Part shown: piece by piece, positions 6,344 through 15,439 of the stretch
How positions within the stretch are numbered: position 1 is the stretch's first letter
Layout of the letters: every line of letters begins with the position of its first letter
From: CAMEON01 sp045128275
GTDB taxonomy: Bacteria > Bacillota > Clostridia > Oscillospirales > CAG-272
Direction of reading: 5' to 3'
Length of the DNA stretch: 64,000 bases
NCBI GenBank assembly: GCA_045128275.1
Contig: JBGVRH010000022.1
Span: 1 to 64,000 of the forward strand
Made by a program: the position numbers and the translations under genes
Notes under the pieces: model-generated
What the model was told of the DNA's origin: nothing
Seen by the model: only the letters and a program-made list of their open reading frames with translations
The model's database searches: none

Positions 6344-8121
6344 CCGAGCGTGAATTGACCCTGTTTTCGGCTATGTCCGATATTGGTGACGATCTGGTGC
6401 TGGAGAGCGGAGCCTTTGTGCCTGCCTTGGGCGGCGCGGCCGTGGGAGGTACTGTCGGGGGGACTGCCGCGGCGGCCTCGGCGGGGAAGCGGGCGGCTTG
6501 GGTCTTGCCCGTGACGCTGGCCTCCTGCGCCGCTGTGGTGGCGGCGGTGGGGATCCTGATTGGCGTTGTGGGGAATGCCTTTGGGTTTTTCCCGGGTGTG
6601 ACACCAAATGTGACCACCGAGGAGGGGACGGTCGGCGACGCTACCGAGGATCCCTTCGAGGAGATCACGGACGATGCTACGAATGTGCCCACGGAGGAGG
6701 ACACCGAGGTACCTACGGATCCGCCTGTTGGGGACACCGCCGAGGAGACCACCGAGGCACCCACCGAGGAGCCGGAGACCGAGCCCGAGGATGAAGGCCC
6801 CGAGTATCGGGTGCAGGCCCACAACTACAAGCTCCCCTTCGTCATTGGCTACTGCTCGGATGATTACGATCCCAACATCTATTTCGACAACACGAATGCC
6901 TCCCCCACCTACGCGCTGGGTGAGGCCGCCTTCCAGCGCATCAAGGAGACCGAGAAGCATCTGGGGGTGGAGATCAGCGTCAAGAGCATGGGGAACTACA
7001 CCTCCTACGCCTCCGCGATCCAAAGCGCGGTCATGGCGGGTGGGTCGCCCTGCGAGATGCTGTTGACCAACAGCTCCTACGGCATCACGGATCTCATGCT
7101 CTCCAACTGTCTGACGGATCTGCCCGAGCTGGAGGGACTGAATCTGAAGGCGAGCTACTGGGACAAGGCGGGCATGGAGGCTTTGGCGGTGAAGGGAAAG
7201 CAGTATCTGGCCGTAGGAGACTTCCTCCTTCCCGAGTCCTCCTACGTGATGACCTTCAACAAGCAGCTCGCCACCCGTGAGGGGCTGGATACCCATCTGT
7301 ACACCCTTGTACAGGATCACGGCTGGACGCTGGGGAAAATGGCTGAGTACGTACCCCTGTTCTTCGCGGACAATGGGGACGGAAAGTGGGACGAGGACGA
7401 TTCTTACGGTCTGGCCTGCAACGTGTGGACGACGCTGATCCCCTTTATGACCTCGTCGGGTATCACCATGGTCAGGCAGGACGAGCGGGACGGCATGAGC
7501 ATGGACTGGGTCGGTGACGGCACCGACTGGAAGGTCATGGATTTGGACGATTTCCTGTATGCGATGCTGGAGGGGGACGCTGTCTATACCTACTCGTCCA
7601 CGAGCTACGGGCCTGCTGTGGGCGTGGATTCCGGGCACATCTTCATGGAGCCTACCTATCTCGGGAACCTGCCGCATATCAACAGCTCGGACGTGGACGT
7701 GGGCATTCTGCCCTATCCCCTGTACGATCGGGAGCAGGATGAATACAGGACGCTATATATGGACGGCTACATTGCGGTGCCCAATGGCATTCGCGATGCC
7801 GATATGGTGGGGGATACCATCGAGACCCTGGCCTACCGCTCCGAGGCTGTACGGGCGGCGTACATCGACTACCTGCTGGGGGCTTCTGCCGAGGAGCGCA
7901 TGATGGATGCCGTGATGCTGGAGACGGTCTTCGAGTCGCTGACCTACGATCCCGTCCGATATCTGTATACCACCTCCTCCAAGATCGAGAAGCTGATGTA
8001 TATCCTGCCCCACCACGCCGCAGGGGTGCGGGGAAGTGCGTTTGAGACCTTGACGAGCAACGAGATCAATGCCGCCGTGCGGGATCTGAAGGCATTTCTG
8101 AAGTATATCGTACGTGAATGA
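6340..8121 (+). CDS. ECF sigma partner fused to an extracellular solute-binding domain
   Basis: A 593-residue protein in three parts. Residues 1-50 are cytoplasmic, with the partner motif LFSAMSDIGDDLVLES. A transmembrane helix lies at about 52-80. An acidic P-T-E linker (90-155) leads to an outside domain (160-593) that resembles family 1 (sugar) ABC solute-binding proteins, with the typical acidic loop DNGDGKWDEDDSYG (about 345-358), a hinge-like YMDGYIAVPNG, and a C-terminal helical part. The sugar-binding lipoprotein at 20577-22106 has the corresponding loop NLNGTKDKGDQFG. It overlaps the sigma gene by ATGA. The simplest reading is a membrane sensor in which ligand binding outside controls sigma release inside. 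There is no lipobox and no transporter gene beside it. The fold assignment rests on motif reading only. Confidence 0.75.
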   Translation: MTERELTLFSAMSDIGDDLVLESGAFVPALGGAAVGGTVGGTAAAASAGKRAAWVLPVTLASCAAVVAAVGILIGVVGNAFGFFPGVTPNVTTEEGTVGDATEDPFEEITDDATNVPTEEDTEVPTDPPVGDTAEETTEAPTEEPETEPEDEGPEYRVQAHNYKLPFVIGYCSDDYDPNIYFDNTNASPTYALGEAAFQRIKETEKHLGVEISVKSMGNYTSYASAIQSAVMAGGSPCEMLLTNSSYGITDLMLSNCLTDLPELEGLNLKASYWDKAGMEALAVKGKQYLAVGDFLLPESSYVMTFNKQLATREGLDTHLYTLVQDHGWTLGKMAEYVPLFFADNGDGKWDEDDSYGLACNVWTTLIPFMTSSGITMVRQDERDGMSMDWVGDGTDWKVMDLDDFLYAMLEGDAVYTYSSTSYGPAVGVDSGHIFMEPTYLGNLPHINSSDVDVGILPYPLYDREQDEYRTLYMDGYIAVPNGIRDADMVGDTIETLAYRSEAVRAAYIDYLLGASAEERMMDAVMLETVFESLTYDPVRYLYTTSSKIEKLMYILPHHAAGVRGSAFETLTSNEINAAVRDLKAFLKYIVRE

Positions 8122-8128
8122 GCTTTTG

Positions 8129-8161
8129 GCCCTCTCTGCCTATTGGCGGAGGGGGCTTTTT
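8129..8161 (+). terminator. Terminator after ECF module 2
   Basis: A 12-bp stem, GCCCTCTCTGCC with GGCGGAGGGGGC (G-T pairs allowed), loop TATT, then five T. It begins 8 nt after the stop. Confidence 0.85.
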
Positions 8162-8205
8162 CGTCCGACTCAACCAACAGTTTCCGAAAATTTACGCCCA
8201 ACCCC

Positions 8206-8234
8206 TTGACTATGGGGGCGGGATTTGGTACAAT
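8206..8234 (+). promoter_or_regulatory. Sigma-A promoter of the flippase gene
   Basis: TTGACT (8206-8211), 17 bp, TACAAT (8229-8234), with TGG before the -10. Confidence 0.8.
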
Positions 8235-8271
8235 AAATAGATAGAATGAAAAACGAAAGGGAGGGAAGCAC

Positions 8272-9714
8272 ATGCCCGAGAGCAACCCCAAGACACCAAG
8301 CAAGTACCAGCGACTTTTGACCAACACCGCCGTTTTCACCGTGGGCAAGCTCCTCTCCAAGCTGCTCATGTTCTTCATGATCGGCCTGTACACCGCCTGC
8401 ATGACCGAGGCGGAGTTCGGTACGGCCGAGCTGATCACCAATATGGCGAACCTTTTGATCCCTCTGGCCTGCGTGGGCATCAGCGAGGGCATTTTCCGCT
8501 CCGCCGCCGCCAAGGACGGGGACAAGGAGGCTTTCTTTACCAACGGGCTTCTGGTCTACGGTGTGGGGTCGGCGGTGTTCCTCTGCTTGATCCCGTTGAT
8601 GCTGATGATCCCCCGCTTCGCGGATTCGGTGTGGCTCATTGCGGCTTACGTGGTGGTGGCCAACCTCCACACGGTGGTGTCCCAGTACCTTTGCGCCATC
8701 GGGCGCACCAAGCTCTTTGCGGGGCAGGGTATTCTCAACACGGCCTTGGTGATCGGGTTCAATATCCTCTTCCTCCCCGTGCTGGATTTCGGGGTGACGG
8801 GGTACGTATCGGCCATCATTCTGGCGGATCTTGCGACCACAATATTCCTCATTCTGGTGACGAGGCTGTGGCGGGCGGTGAAGCCGAAAAGTGTCTCCAT
8901 GCAGACTATCGTGACCATGCTGAAGTTCTGCCTGCCCCTGGTGCCCACCACCATCTTCTGGTGGATCACGGGGGTGTCGGATCGTTACATGGTGGACATG
9001 ATGTGCTCCCCCGAGATGAACGGCCTGTACACCGCGGCCTACAAGATCCCCAATCTGCTCATTTACGCCATCGCCATCTTTGACAGCGCGTGGAAGCTGT
9101 CGGTGTCCGCCGAGGAAGATCCCGAGGCCTGCGCCGCCTTCTACTCCAAGGTGTGGCGGGCCTACACCACCCTGGCCTTTCTGGGGGGCGGGTGTCTGAT
9201 CCTTGGCTCCCGACTTCTGGCGGGGCTTCTCTTCGCGGGGGATTTCGTGGAGGCGTGGGTCTACATCCCCACCCTGACCTTCGCTACGGTGTTCACCGCT
9301 CTCTGCACCTTCCTCGGGTCGGTGTACTTTGCTAGCAAAAAGACCATGGGCTCCATGCTGACGGCTCTGGCGGGGGCGGTACTGAACGTGGCGCTGAATA
9401 TCCTGCTCATTCCTCCCTTCGGAGCTATGGGCGCGTCGGTGGCTACCTTCGCCAGCTACTTCGCCGTGTGTCTGCTCCGTCTCGTGACGGGGCGGCGGCT
9501 CATTCCCTTCAAGGGGGAGTGGGGACGTTTGATGGTGAATACCCTCTTGATGGGGGTGTTGACGGCGGTGGTGACTCTGTCCGAGCGGAACGTGGATGCC
9601 ATACTCCTCATGTACGGCGGCGCGGCGGGGGTGCTTGTCCTGATGCTGGCGTTGAATGCACGGCCTGTGCTGGAGCTGGCGAGGGATGGGAAGAGGATGC
9701 TGAGGGGAAGGTAA
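8272..9714 (+). CDS. Oligosaccharide flippase family membrane protein (Wzx/RfbX-like)
   Basis: A 480-residue polytopic membrane protein with about 12-14 hydrophobic segments, typical of the MOP superfamily members that flip lipid-linked sugars across the membrane. The N-terminus TNTAVFTVGKLLSKLLMFFM, the EFGTAELITN stretch and the repeated arrangement of two halves fit Wzx/RfbX-like flippases better than MATE drug exporters. The start at 8272 follows AAGGGAGG. It is a single gene with its own promoter; no glycosyltransferases lie beside it, so its substrate cannot be inferred. An insertion-like repeat element begins right at its stop codon. Confidence 0.85.
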   Translation: MPESNPKTPSKYQRLLTNTAVFTVGKLLSKLLMFFMIGLYTACMTEAEFGTAELITNMANLLIPLACVGISEGIFRSAAAKDGDKEAFFTNGLLVYGVGSAVFLCLIPLMLMIPRFADSVWLIAAYVVVANLHTVVSQYLCAIGRTKLFAGQGILNTALVIGFNILFLPVLDFGVTGYVSAIILADLATTIFLILVTRLWRAVKPKSVSMQTIVTMLKFCLPLVPTTIFWWITGVSDRYMVDMMCSPEMNGLYTAAYKIPNLLIYAIAIFDSAWKLSVSAEEDPEACAAFYSKVWRAYTTLAFLGGGCLILGSRLLAGLLFAGDFVEAWVYIPTLTFATVFTALCTFLGSVYFASKKTMGSMLTALAGAVLNVALNILLIPPFGAMGASVATFASYFAVCLLRLVTGRRLIPFKGEWGRLMVNTLLMGVLTAVVTLSERNVDAILLMYGGAAGVLVLMLALNARPVLELARDGKRMLRGR

Positions 9715-9934
9715 ATTGCTGTTTAACGGTGGGTTTCCTCTGCCGTAGGGAGCGACGCCCTCGTCGCTCCGCGGGCGGCCACGTCCCGAGTTTGCGAGGA
9801 TGACGCCCCTACACATAAAATCCTTATTGTATCATAAAAAATTATGCTTGTAGGGGCGGCCCCATGTGGCCGCCCGCGGGAGGGGCAAGCCCCTCCCCTA
9901 CCGCACGATGTAACATACCGATAAACCCAAATTT
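9713..9934. repeat. TIR-bounded non-coding element (copy 2)
   Basis: The left end AAATTGCTGTTTAACGG (9713-9729) and right end CCGATAAACCCAAATTT (9918-9934) are inverted repeats with 13 of 17 positions matching. The left end overlaps the flippase stop codon by 2 bases. The interior contains a GAGCGACGCCCTCGTCGCTC palindrome (about 9749-9768) and a GGGGCGGCC / GGCCGCCC palindrome (about 9855-9878), then GGGAGGGGC / GCCCCTCCC. This is a typical non-autonomous, structure-rich element with no gene. Confidence 0.7.
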
Positions 9935-9974
9935 AAAACACAACCATACACATACATTTTGGAAAGGAACTACC

Positions 9975-12362
9975 ATGAGTTTTTCCGAAAAGACCATACG
10001 AACACTGGAATTTGATAAGATCTGCGCCATGCTGGAGGAGCACGCCGAGACTGAGGGTGCCAAGGTGATGGCGCGGAACCTGCGGCCGAGCGAGGACACT
10101 TACACGGTGTTGCGCCGTCTGCGCCGCACTACCGATGCCCGCAAGCTGGCGGATGCCAAGGGCGCGCCCTCCTTCGGGCGCATCCGCGACATTGCCTCGG
10201 CCTGTGAGCGGGCGGAAAAGGGGGCGGTGCTGTCCCCCCGCGAGCTGCTGGACTGCGCCAACGTGTTGCGCACCGCGCGGATCTTGCAGGACTACCACAC
10301 GGGGAACCATCCCTTTGACACGGTGCTGGACGAGGTGTTTGACCGTCTGATCACCGACCGCAAGCTGGAGGAGCGCATCACCCGCGCCATTCCCGCCGAG
10401 GACATGATCGCTGACGAGGCCTCTCCTCTGCTGGCTGATATTCGGCGTAAGATACGGAATGAGAATGCCAAAATCAAGGAAACCCTCCAGAAGCTGATCT
10501 CGGGCAACTCCCGCTACTTGCAGGAGGCCATTGTGACCATGCGAGGCGGGCGGTACGTCATTCCCGTGAAGGCGGAGTGCAAGGCGGAGGTGAAGGGTCT
10601 GATCCACGATACCTCGGCCACGGGAGCCACCATTTTCATCGAGCCTATGGCGGTGGTGGATGCCAACAACGAGATCCGCATCCTCCACACCAAGGAGGAG
10701 CGGGAGATCGAACGCATCCTGGCCGAGCTTTCCTCGGCGGTGGGGGACGTGTCCGACGCTCTGTGGCTGGACTACAAGAACATCAACGAGCTGGCCTTCG
10801 TTTTCGCCTGCGGGGAGCTGTCGGCCTCCATGCGGGGCGTGGCCCCCATGATCTCGGGGGATCGCGCCGTGAATCTGGTGGGTGCCCGCCATCCTCTCAT
10901 TGACAAGGACAAGGTGGTGCCCATCACCATTTCCCTGGGTGACGCCTTCGATACCCTGGTGATCACGGGCCCCAACACGGGCGGTAAGACGGTGTCCCTC
11001 AAGACCATCGGGTTGTTCGCGCTGATGGTGCAGTCGGGACTGCACATCCCCTGTGAGGAGGAGTCCTGCATCTGCACCTACGACACCATTCTGGTGGATC
11101 TGGGCGACGAGCAGAGCATTGAGCAGTCCCTGTCTACCTTCTCCTCCCACATGGTGAACATTGTGACCATCATGGAGCAGGTGGGGGAGCGATCCCTCGT
11201 TCTGTTCGACGAGCTGGGCGGCGGTACCGATCCTGTGGAGGGCGCGGCGCTGGCGGTGGCCATCATTGAGTCTGTCCGTGAGGCGGGGGCGTGCTGTGTG
11301 GCCACCACCCACTACGCCGAGCTGAAGGCCTATGCGCTGGACACCCCCGGGGTGTGCAACGCCTCCTGCGAGTTCGACGTGGAGACTCTGAAGCCCACCT
11401 ACAAGCTGGTCATCGGCGCGCCGGGTAAGTCCAACGCCTTTGCCATCTCCGAAAAGCTGGGTCTGTCCTCCGCCATCATCGAGCGGGCGAAGGAGCGGGT
11501 GAGTTCCGACAACAAGAGCTTTGAATCCGTCATCGAGCAGCTGGAGAACAGCCGCGTGCAGATGGAGAAGGAGCGAGACGAGGCCAAGCGGCTCCGCGAG
11601 GAGTACGAGCGGTTCAAGGCCGAGTCCGAAAAACAGATCCGCAAGAAGGTAGAGAATGCCGAGCGGGAGGCCGAGGCCGCCCGCAAGAAGGCCGCCGCCA
11701 TGGTGCAGTCCGCCAAGGCCTCCTGCGACTTCATCTACGAGCAGATGGACAAGATGAAGAAGGCCCAGGCCGCCGCTCAAGCCGCCGCCGAGCTGGAGGC
11801 CGCCCGCCGCGCCGTGAGGGATCATCTCCGCACTACGGGGGATATCTTCGATCCCATCGAGGTGCAGGAGGAGGACGAGGGCTACGTGCTGCCCAGACCT
11901 CTCAAGAAGGGCGATAAGGTGAAGATCGTCACCATCCACAAGGAGGGCATCGTCACCGAGGATCCCAAGGGAAATCTGGTGGCTGTGCAGGCGGGTGTGG
12001 TACGCACCAAGGCTAGGATCGAGGATCTCCGTCTCATCGAGGAGGACGAGCGGGGGCAGAAGAAGAAAAAGGAGCAGCCCAAGGTCAAGTCTACCGTTAC
12101 GGTGGAGCGATCCAACCAGTTCAAGAGCGAGATCGACCTCCGCGGCATGACGGGAGACGAGGCGTGGCTGGCGGTGGACAAGTATCTGGACGATGCCATC
12201 ATGTACAATATGCAGTCCGTCCACCTCATCCACGGCAAGGGCACAGGGGCGCTGAAAAACGCGCTCTGGCAGTTCTTGCGGGGGGACAAGCGCATCGCCT
12301 CCTTCCGTATCGGTAAGTACGGCGAGGGCGACGGCGGTGTGACCGTGGTGGAGCTGAAGTAA
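9975..12362 (+). CDS. mutS2: Endonuclease MutS2 / ribosome-rescue ATPase
   Basis: A 795-residue MutS2 protein. MutS2 binds branched nucleic acids and suppresses recombination in some bacteria; in Bacillus it also acts on collided ribosomes. The start at 9975 follows AAAGGA, and the usual N-terminus TIRTLEFDKICAMLEEHAET begins at once. The ATPase core has Walker A GPNTGGKT (about 332-339), LSTFSSHM, and Walker B SLVLFDELGGGTDPVEGAAL. A long coiled coil rich in E, K, R and A follows (about 520-640). The C-terminal Smr domain has DLRGM and HLIHGKGTGAL, the last carrying the nuclease-type HGxG motif. Repeat elements flank the gene on both sides. Confidence 0.95.
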   Translation: MSFSEKTIRTLEFDKICAMLEEHAETEGAKVMARNLRPSEDTYTVLRRLRRTTDARKLADAKGAPSFGRIRDIASACERAEKGAVLSPRELLDCANVLRTARILQDYHTGNHPFDTVLDEVFDRLITDRKLEERITRAIPAEDMIADEASPLLADIRRKIRNENAKIKETLQKLISGNSRYLQEAIVTMRGGRYVIPVKAECKAEVKGLIHDTSATGATIFIEPMAVVDANNEIRILHTKEEREIERILAELSSAVGDVSDALWLDYKNINELAFVFACGELSASMRGVAPMISGDRAVNLVGARHPLIDKDKVVPITISLGDAFDTLVITGPNTGGKTVSLKTIGLFALMVQSGLHIPCEEESCICTYDTILVDLGDEQSIEQSLSTFSSHMVNIVTIMEQVGERSLVLFDELGGGTDPVEGAALAVAIIESVREAGACCVATTHYAELKAYALDTPGVCNASCEFDVETLKPTYKLVIGAPGKSNAFAISEKLGLSSAIIERAKERVSSDNKSFESVIEQLENSRVQMEKERDEAKRLREEYERFKAESEKQIRKKVENAEREAEAARKKAAAMVQSAKASCDFIYEQMDKMKKAQAAAQAAAELEAARRAVRDHLRTTGDIFDPIEVQEEDEGYVLPRPLKKGDKVKIVTIHKEGIVTEDPKGNLVAVQAGVVRTKARIEDLRLIEEDERGQKKKKEQPKVKSTVTVERSNQFKSEIDLRGMTGDEAWLAVDKYLDDAIMYNMQSVHLIHGKGTGALKNALWQFLRGDKRIASFRIGKYGEGDGGVTVVELK

Positions 12363-12367
12363 GAAGG

Positions 12368-12624
12368 AAATTGCTGTTTATCGGGGAGCTTGAGAATGCA
12401 AAATGCAAAATGCAAAATGCAAAATCAAGTGCGAATGAAACCTTTTGCTGGCGCAAAAGCCGTTTTTTGTGGTAAGAATTTGTCATTCTACACTCCAAAA
12501 ATGATTGTCCCCTATAGAAAAATCATTCTTGCACACAATTTCCCGCATCGTCTCGCCGTTCTCTGATTTTGCATTTTGCATTTTGCATTTTGCATTTCGG
12601 TCGCAGACCGATAAACCCAAATTT
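12368..12624. repeat. TIR-bounded non-coding element (copy 3)
   Basis: The left end AAATTGCTGTTTATCGG (12368-12384) and right end CCGATAAACCCAAATTT (12608-12624) match in inverted orientation at 14 of 17 positions. Inside, a ladder of AATGCAA units (about 12391-12426) is repeated in inverted orientation at 12563-12597, so the element can fold into one long hairpin. There is no gene inside. It starts 6 nt after the mutS2 stop. Confidence 0.7.
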
Positions 12625-12645
12625 GAAGATGTATACTCGTAACTC

Positions 12646-12691
12646 GCCTCTCTCGGTTTGTGAAAACCTCACAAATCGGGGGAGGCTTTTT
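12646..12691 (+). terminator. Terminator downstream of mutS2 and element copy 3
   Basis: An 18-bp stem with G-T pairs (12646-12663 with 12669-12686) is followed by five T. Confidence 0.8.
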
Positions 12692-12706
12692 GGTACGGTT
12701 TGCCGT

Positions 12707-12735
12707 TTGCGGAATGCAACAAAATATGGTATAAT
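12707..12735 (+). promoter_or_regulatory. Promoter of the secreted discoidin/glycosidase-like gene
   Basis: TTGCGG (12707-12712), 17 bp, TATAAT (12730-12735), with TATGG before the -10. Confidence 0.7.
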
Positions 12736-12767
12736 AATAGTAGTTTTTTTGAAAGGAAACGACATCT

Positions 12768-15335
12768 ATGAAGAAACTTTTGCTCTGTATGGCGTTACTC
12801 TTGACCGGTATGCTGGCCGTGTCCTGTACGGGAGGCGGCGGTCATGCTGAAACCACTCTGCCCGACGGTACCGACGCGCCCACCGAGGTGCCTACCGAAA
12901 CGCCTACCGAAGCACCTACCGAGACACCCACCGAGGAGACCACCGAGGCTCCCTTCGATCCTCTGGCCTTTGAGCCTGTGGCGTTGCCCGTAGCCAACGT
13001 GGCCCGTGAGGGCTTTGCGCTGGGCTCTGCCACCAAGAACGATAAGGGGTACAGCAATCTCCACATCAACGACGGTGACCGCACCACGGGATTCTCGACT
13101 CCTTGGGAGGTGACCACCGATCCTACCACCGCTTACTACTTTTTCATCGATCTGACCACCTCCCGCAAGGTGGATCACGTCAAGCTCTATCCCCTGGAGG
13201 GGGACGAGGGCGGATTCCCCAAGGCTTTTGATATTCTGGTCTCTGCCGACGGCGTGGACTACACCACCGCCGCCACGGTGAGCGGCACCTCCGCCGAGGC
13301 CGCCAAGGACGGTCTTACCGTGGAGCTGGGCGGCGTGGAGGCTCGCTTTGTGAAGCTCTTGACCCGAGAGCTGGGCGAGGGCGCGAACCGCAAGGGCAAG
13401 TATCTGGCTCTGTCCGAGTTTGAGGTCTATGCTCCCATTGATACCGCCTCCAACATGATCCTCAACCGCCACGATATCTGGCTGTTCAAGAATCCCGACA
13501 CTACCCAGCAGCTGGAGATCCTGTACTACCGCGACGGCACCGCCGTGGATCCCGCGGCCAAGCTGAAATTCGCCACTTTGGACGCGAATGTGGCCGCTGT
13601 GGACGAGAACGGACTCATCACCCCCGTGGGCTTGGGTGAGACCGACGTGTACGTCACCGACGGCACAAACCTGGCCGTATGCCACGTGGAGGTCAAGGAG
13701 GAGGTGCGGGAGGATTTCCGTATCTCGGCCTTCTACCACTCCAACTTCGCCTACCCCGAGCAGATCCCCGTGGGTCTGAAGATCCTGGCCGAGGGCGGCG
13801 TGGAGTACATTGAGGACACCCGCTCTGTCGATCGCGCGGGCAACCATATTTCCATGTACTCCCTGTTTATCTGCGATCAGCTGGGTCTGGCCTACTCCCC
13901 CAACGATCCCGAGGGCTCCCACAGCTTCCTGGAAATGAAGGATGAGGAGATCCTGGCTATCGTGAAGAAGTACGAGAACCGTGCGGGCTTCTACGGCATC
14001 TACCTCCAGGACGAGCCTCATGACGAGTACCTGGGCTATGCCCGCGTATTCCATCTCATTCAGGAGTACAATCCCCACCTCATTCCCCATCTGAACCTTC
14101 TGCCTCCCTACAACTTCGGCGGTATCGACGAGTACTTTACCGAGTTCGCCGCTGTGGCGGGCGGGAACGGCCGTATGCGCTACCTGACCTACGATCATTA
14201 CCCCTTTACCTGGAACGGCGGCTTTAATCCCCAAGTGTATTCCTCCCTCAACCGTCTCCGCAAGGCGGGTCTCCTCTACCAGGCCGATACGGGCTACTAC
14301 ATGCAGTCCATGATCATTGAGGGCGGCTATCCTCTGCTGGATGCCGATGCTCTGCGCTACAACGCCTCTCTGGGCATGGCCTACGGTATGAAGAACTACA
14401 AGTGGTTCGTGGCGCTGACCCCTGTGGACAATGAGGCCGCGGGCTTCAAGACGGGCTTCGTGGCTCCCGATTTCACCCCCGCAGGGAACTACGAGGGCTT
14501 GATCGCGGCAGGGAAGTACATCAAGACCGTGGGTAAGGTGCTGGCCAACAGCGACGCCATCGAGGTGTATCACGGTCACGGTGAGATCGACAATCCCGTC
14601 CTGCCCGATGATTTCATCTTCACCCTGGCCAAGACGGGGGATGCCATCTTCACCCTGTACGAGTCCCTGGACGGCTCGGGTCAGCAGCACGTGGTGATCA
14701 CCAACAAGAGATTCACCGCCAACGGTGCCATGATCCTGACCCTCAAGGCAAACAAACAGGGCGATTTCAAGATCCTGGATCTGACCACGGGGGAGATGAA
14801 GCCTCTGACCGTGGGAGCTGACGGCACCTTTACCCTGGAGCTGGCTCCCGGACAGTGCGCGGTCATTGAGCTGCCCGCCGGTATGGATGTGTCCCGCTCT
14901 GAGGAAGGATCCGAGGATCTGGCGCTGAACAAGCCCGTATACGTGTCCACCTCCTCCGCCACCTTCTGGCAGAAGACCAACGTGGCCTCCTACTTCCTCA
15001 CCGACGGCACTCCCGATAACGGCTGCTGGATCTCCGAGCGCACCGACCGCGAGGGCTGGGCTAAGCTGGATCTGACCGAGGTCTGTGACGTGAGCCGTAT
15101 CGTGATCTCCTCCAACAGCCACCTGGGCAAGGCCCAGAGTCTCCGCGATTTCACCGTGCTGGTCTCCGAGGACGGTGTGAATTACACCGAGGTGGGCAAT
15201 TACGACGGCTACGAATGGGGCGACGGGGTATCCTCTCTGGAGGTGACCTTCGACACCGCCAAGGTGCGGTACGTGCTGATCCGCACGGATACCAAGCGTC
15301 CCATGGGTATCGGTGAGATCGAGGTCTACGGCTGA
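12768..15335 (+). CDS. Secreted lipoprotein with two F5/8-type (discoidin) domains and a glycosidase-like barrel
   Basis: A lipoprotein of 855 residues; the signal peptide ends in the lipobox LAVSC with the lipidated C20. A P-T-E linker (30-62) leads to an F5/8 type C-like carbohydrate-binding domain (about 75-222), then an Ig-like Big domain (about 225-310), then a large central domain (about 317-640), and a second F5/8 type C domain (about 715-855). The central domain has QDEPHDEY (about 413), NLLPPYN and LTYDHYP (about 472). These also occur in the same order in the protein at 19124-20359, and look like a TIM-barrel glycosidase with an acidic catalytic pair; I cannot name the GH family. 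The role is probably glycan binding and cleavage at the cell surface. The start follows GAAAGGAAA. Confidence 0.75.
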   Translation: MKKLLLCMALLLTGMLAVSCTGGGGHAETTLPDGTDAPTEVPTETPTEAPTETPTEETTEAPFDPLAFEPVALPVANVAREGFALGSATKNDKGYSNLHINDGDRTTGFSTPWEVTTDPTTAYYFFIDLTTSRKVDHVKLYPLEGDEGGFPKAFDILVSADGVDYTTAATVSGTSAEAAKDGLTVELGGVEARFVKLLTRELGEGANRKGKYLALSEFEVYAPIDTASNMILNRHDIWLFKNPDTTQQLEILYYRDGTAVDPAAKLKFATLDANVAAVDENGLITPVGLGETDVYVTDGTNLAVCHVEVKEEVREDFRISAFYHSNFAYPEQIPVGLKILAEGGVEYIEDTRSVDRAGNHISMYSLFICDQLGLAYSPNDPEGSHSFLEMKDEEILAIVKKYENRAGFYGIYLQDEPHDEYLGYARVFHLIQEYNPHLIPHLNLLPPYNFGGIDEYFTEFAAVAGGNGRMRYLTYDHYPFTWNGGFNPQVYSSLNRLRKAGLLYQADTGYYMQSMIIEGGYPLLDADALRYNASLGMAYGMKNYKWFVALTPVDNEAAGFKTGFVAPDFTPAGNYEGLIAAGKYIKTVGKVLANSDAIEVYHGHGEIDNPVLPDDFIFTLAKTGDAIFTLYESLDGSGQQHVVITNKRFTANGAMILTLKANKQGDFKILDLTTGEMKPLTVGADGTFTLELAPGQCAVIELPAGMDVSRSEEGSEDLALNKPVYVSTSSATFWQKTNVASYFLTDGTPDNGCWISERTDREGWAKLDLTEVCDVSRIVISSNSHLGKAQSLRDFTVLVSEDGVNYTEVGNYDGYEWGDGVSSLEVTFDTAKVRYVLIRTDTKRPMGIGEIEVYG

Positions 15336-15439
15336 TCCGACAAAAAGAAAAAATAATTGAAGAAATTCCCCGCTTGGGCGTAATGAACGGTGAGTTTTTG
15401 CGTGTATATGGGTGAAGGCTCTCGAAAGGAGGCTTACGT

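Noticed and set aside
12391..12426. Short regular repeats that could be read as a CRISPR array
   Set aside because: Units are 7-8 bp, contiguous, with no spacers, and mirrored in the other arm; they are the arms of a hairpin.
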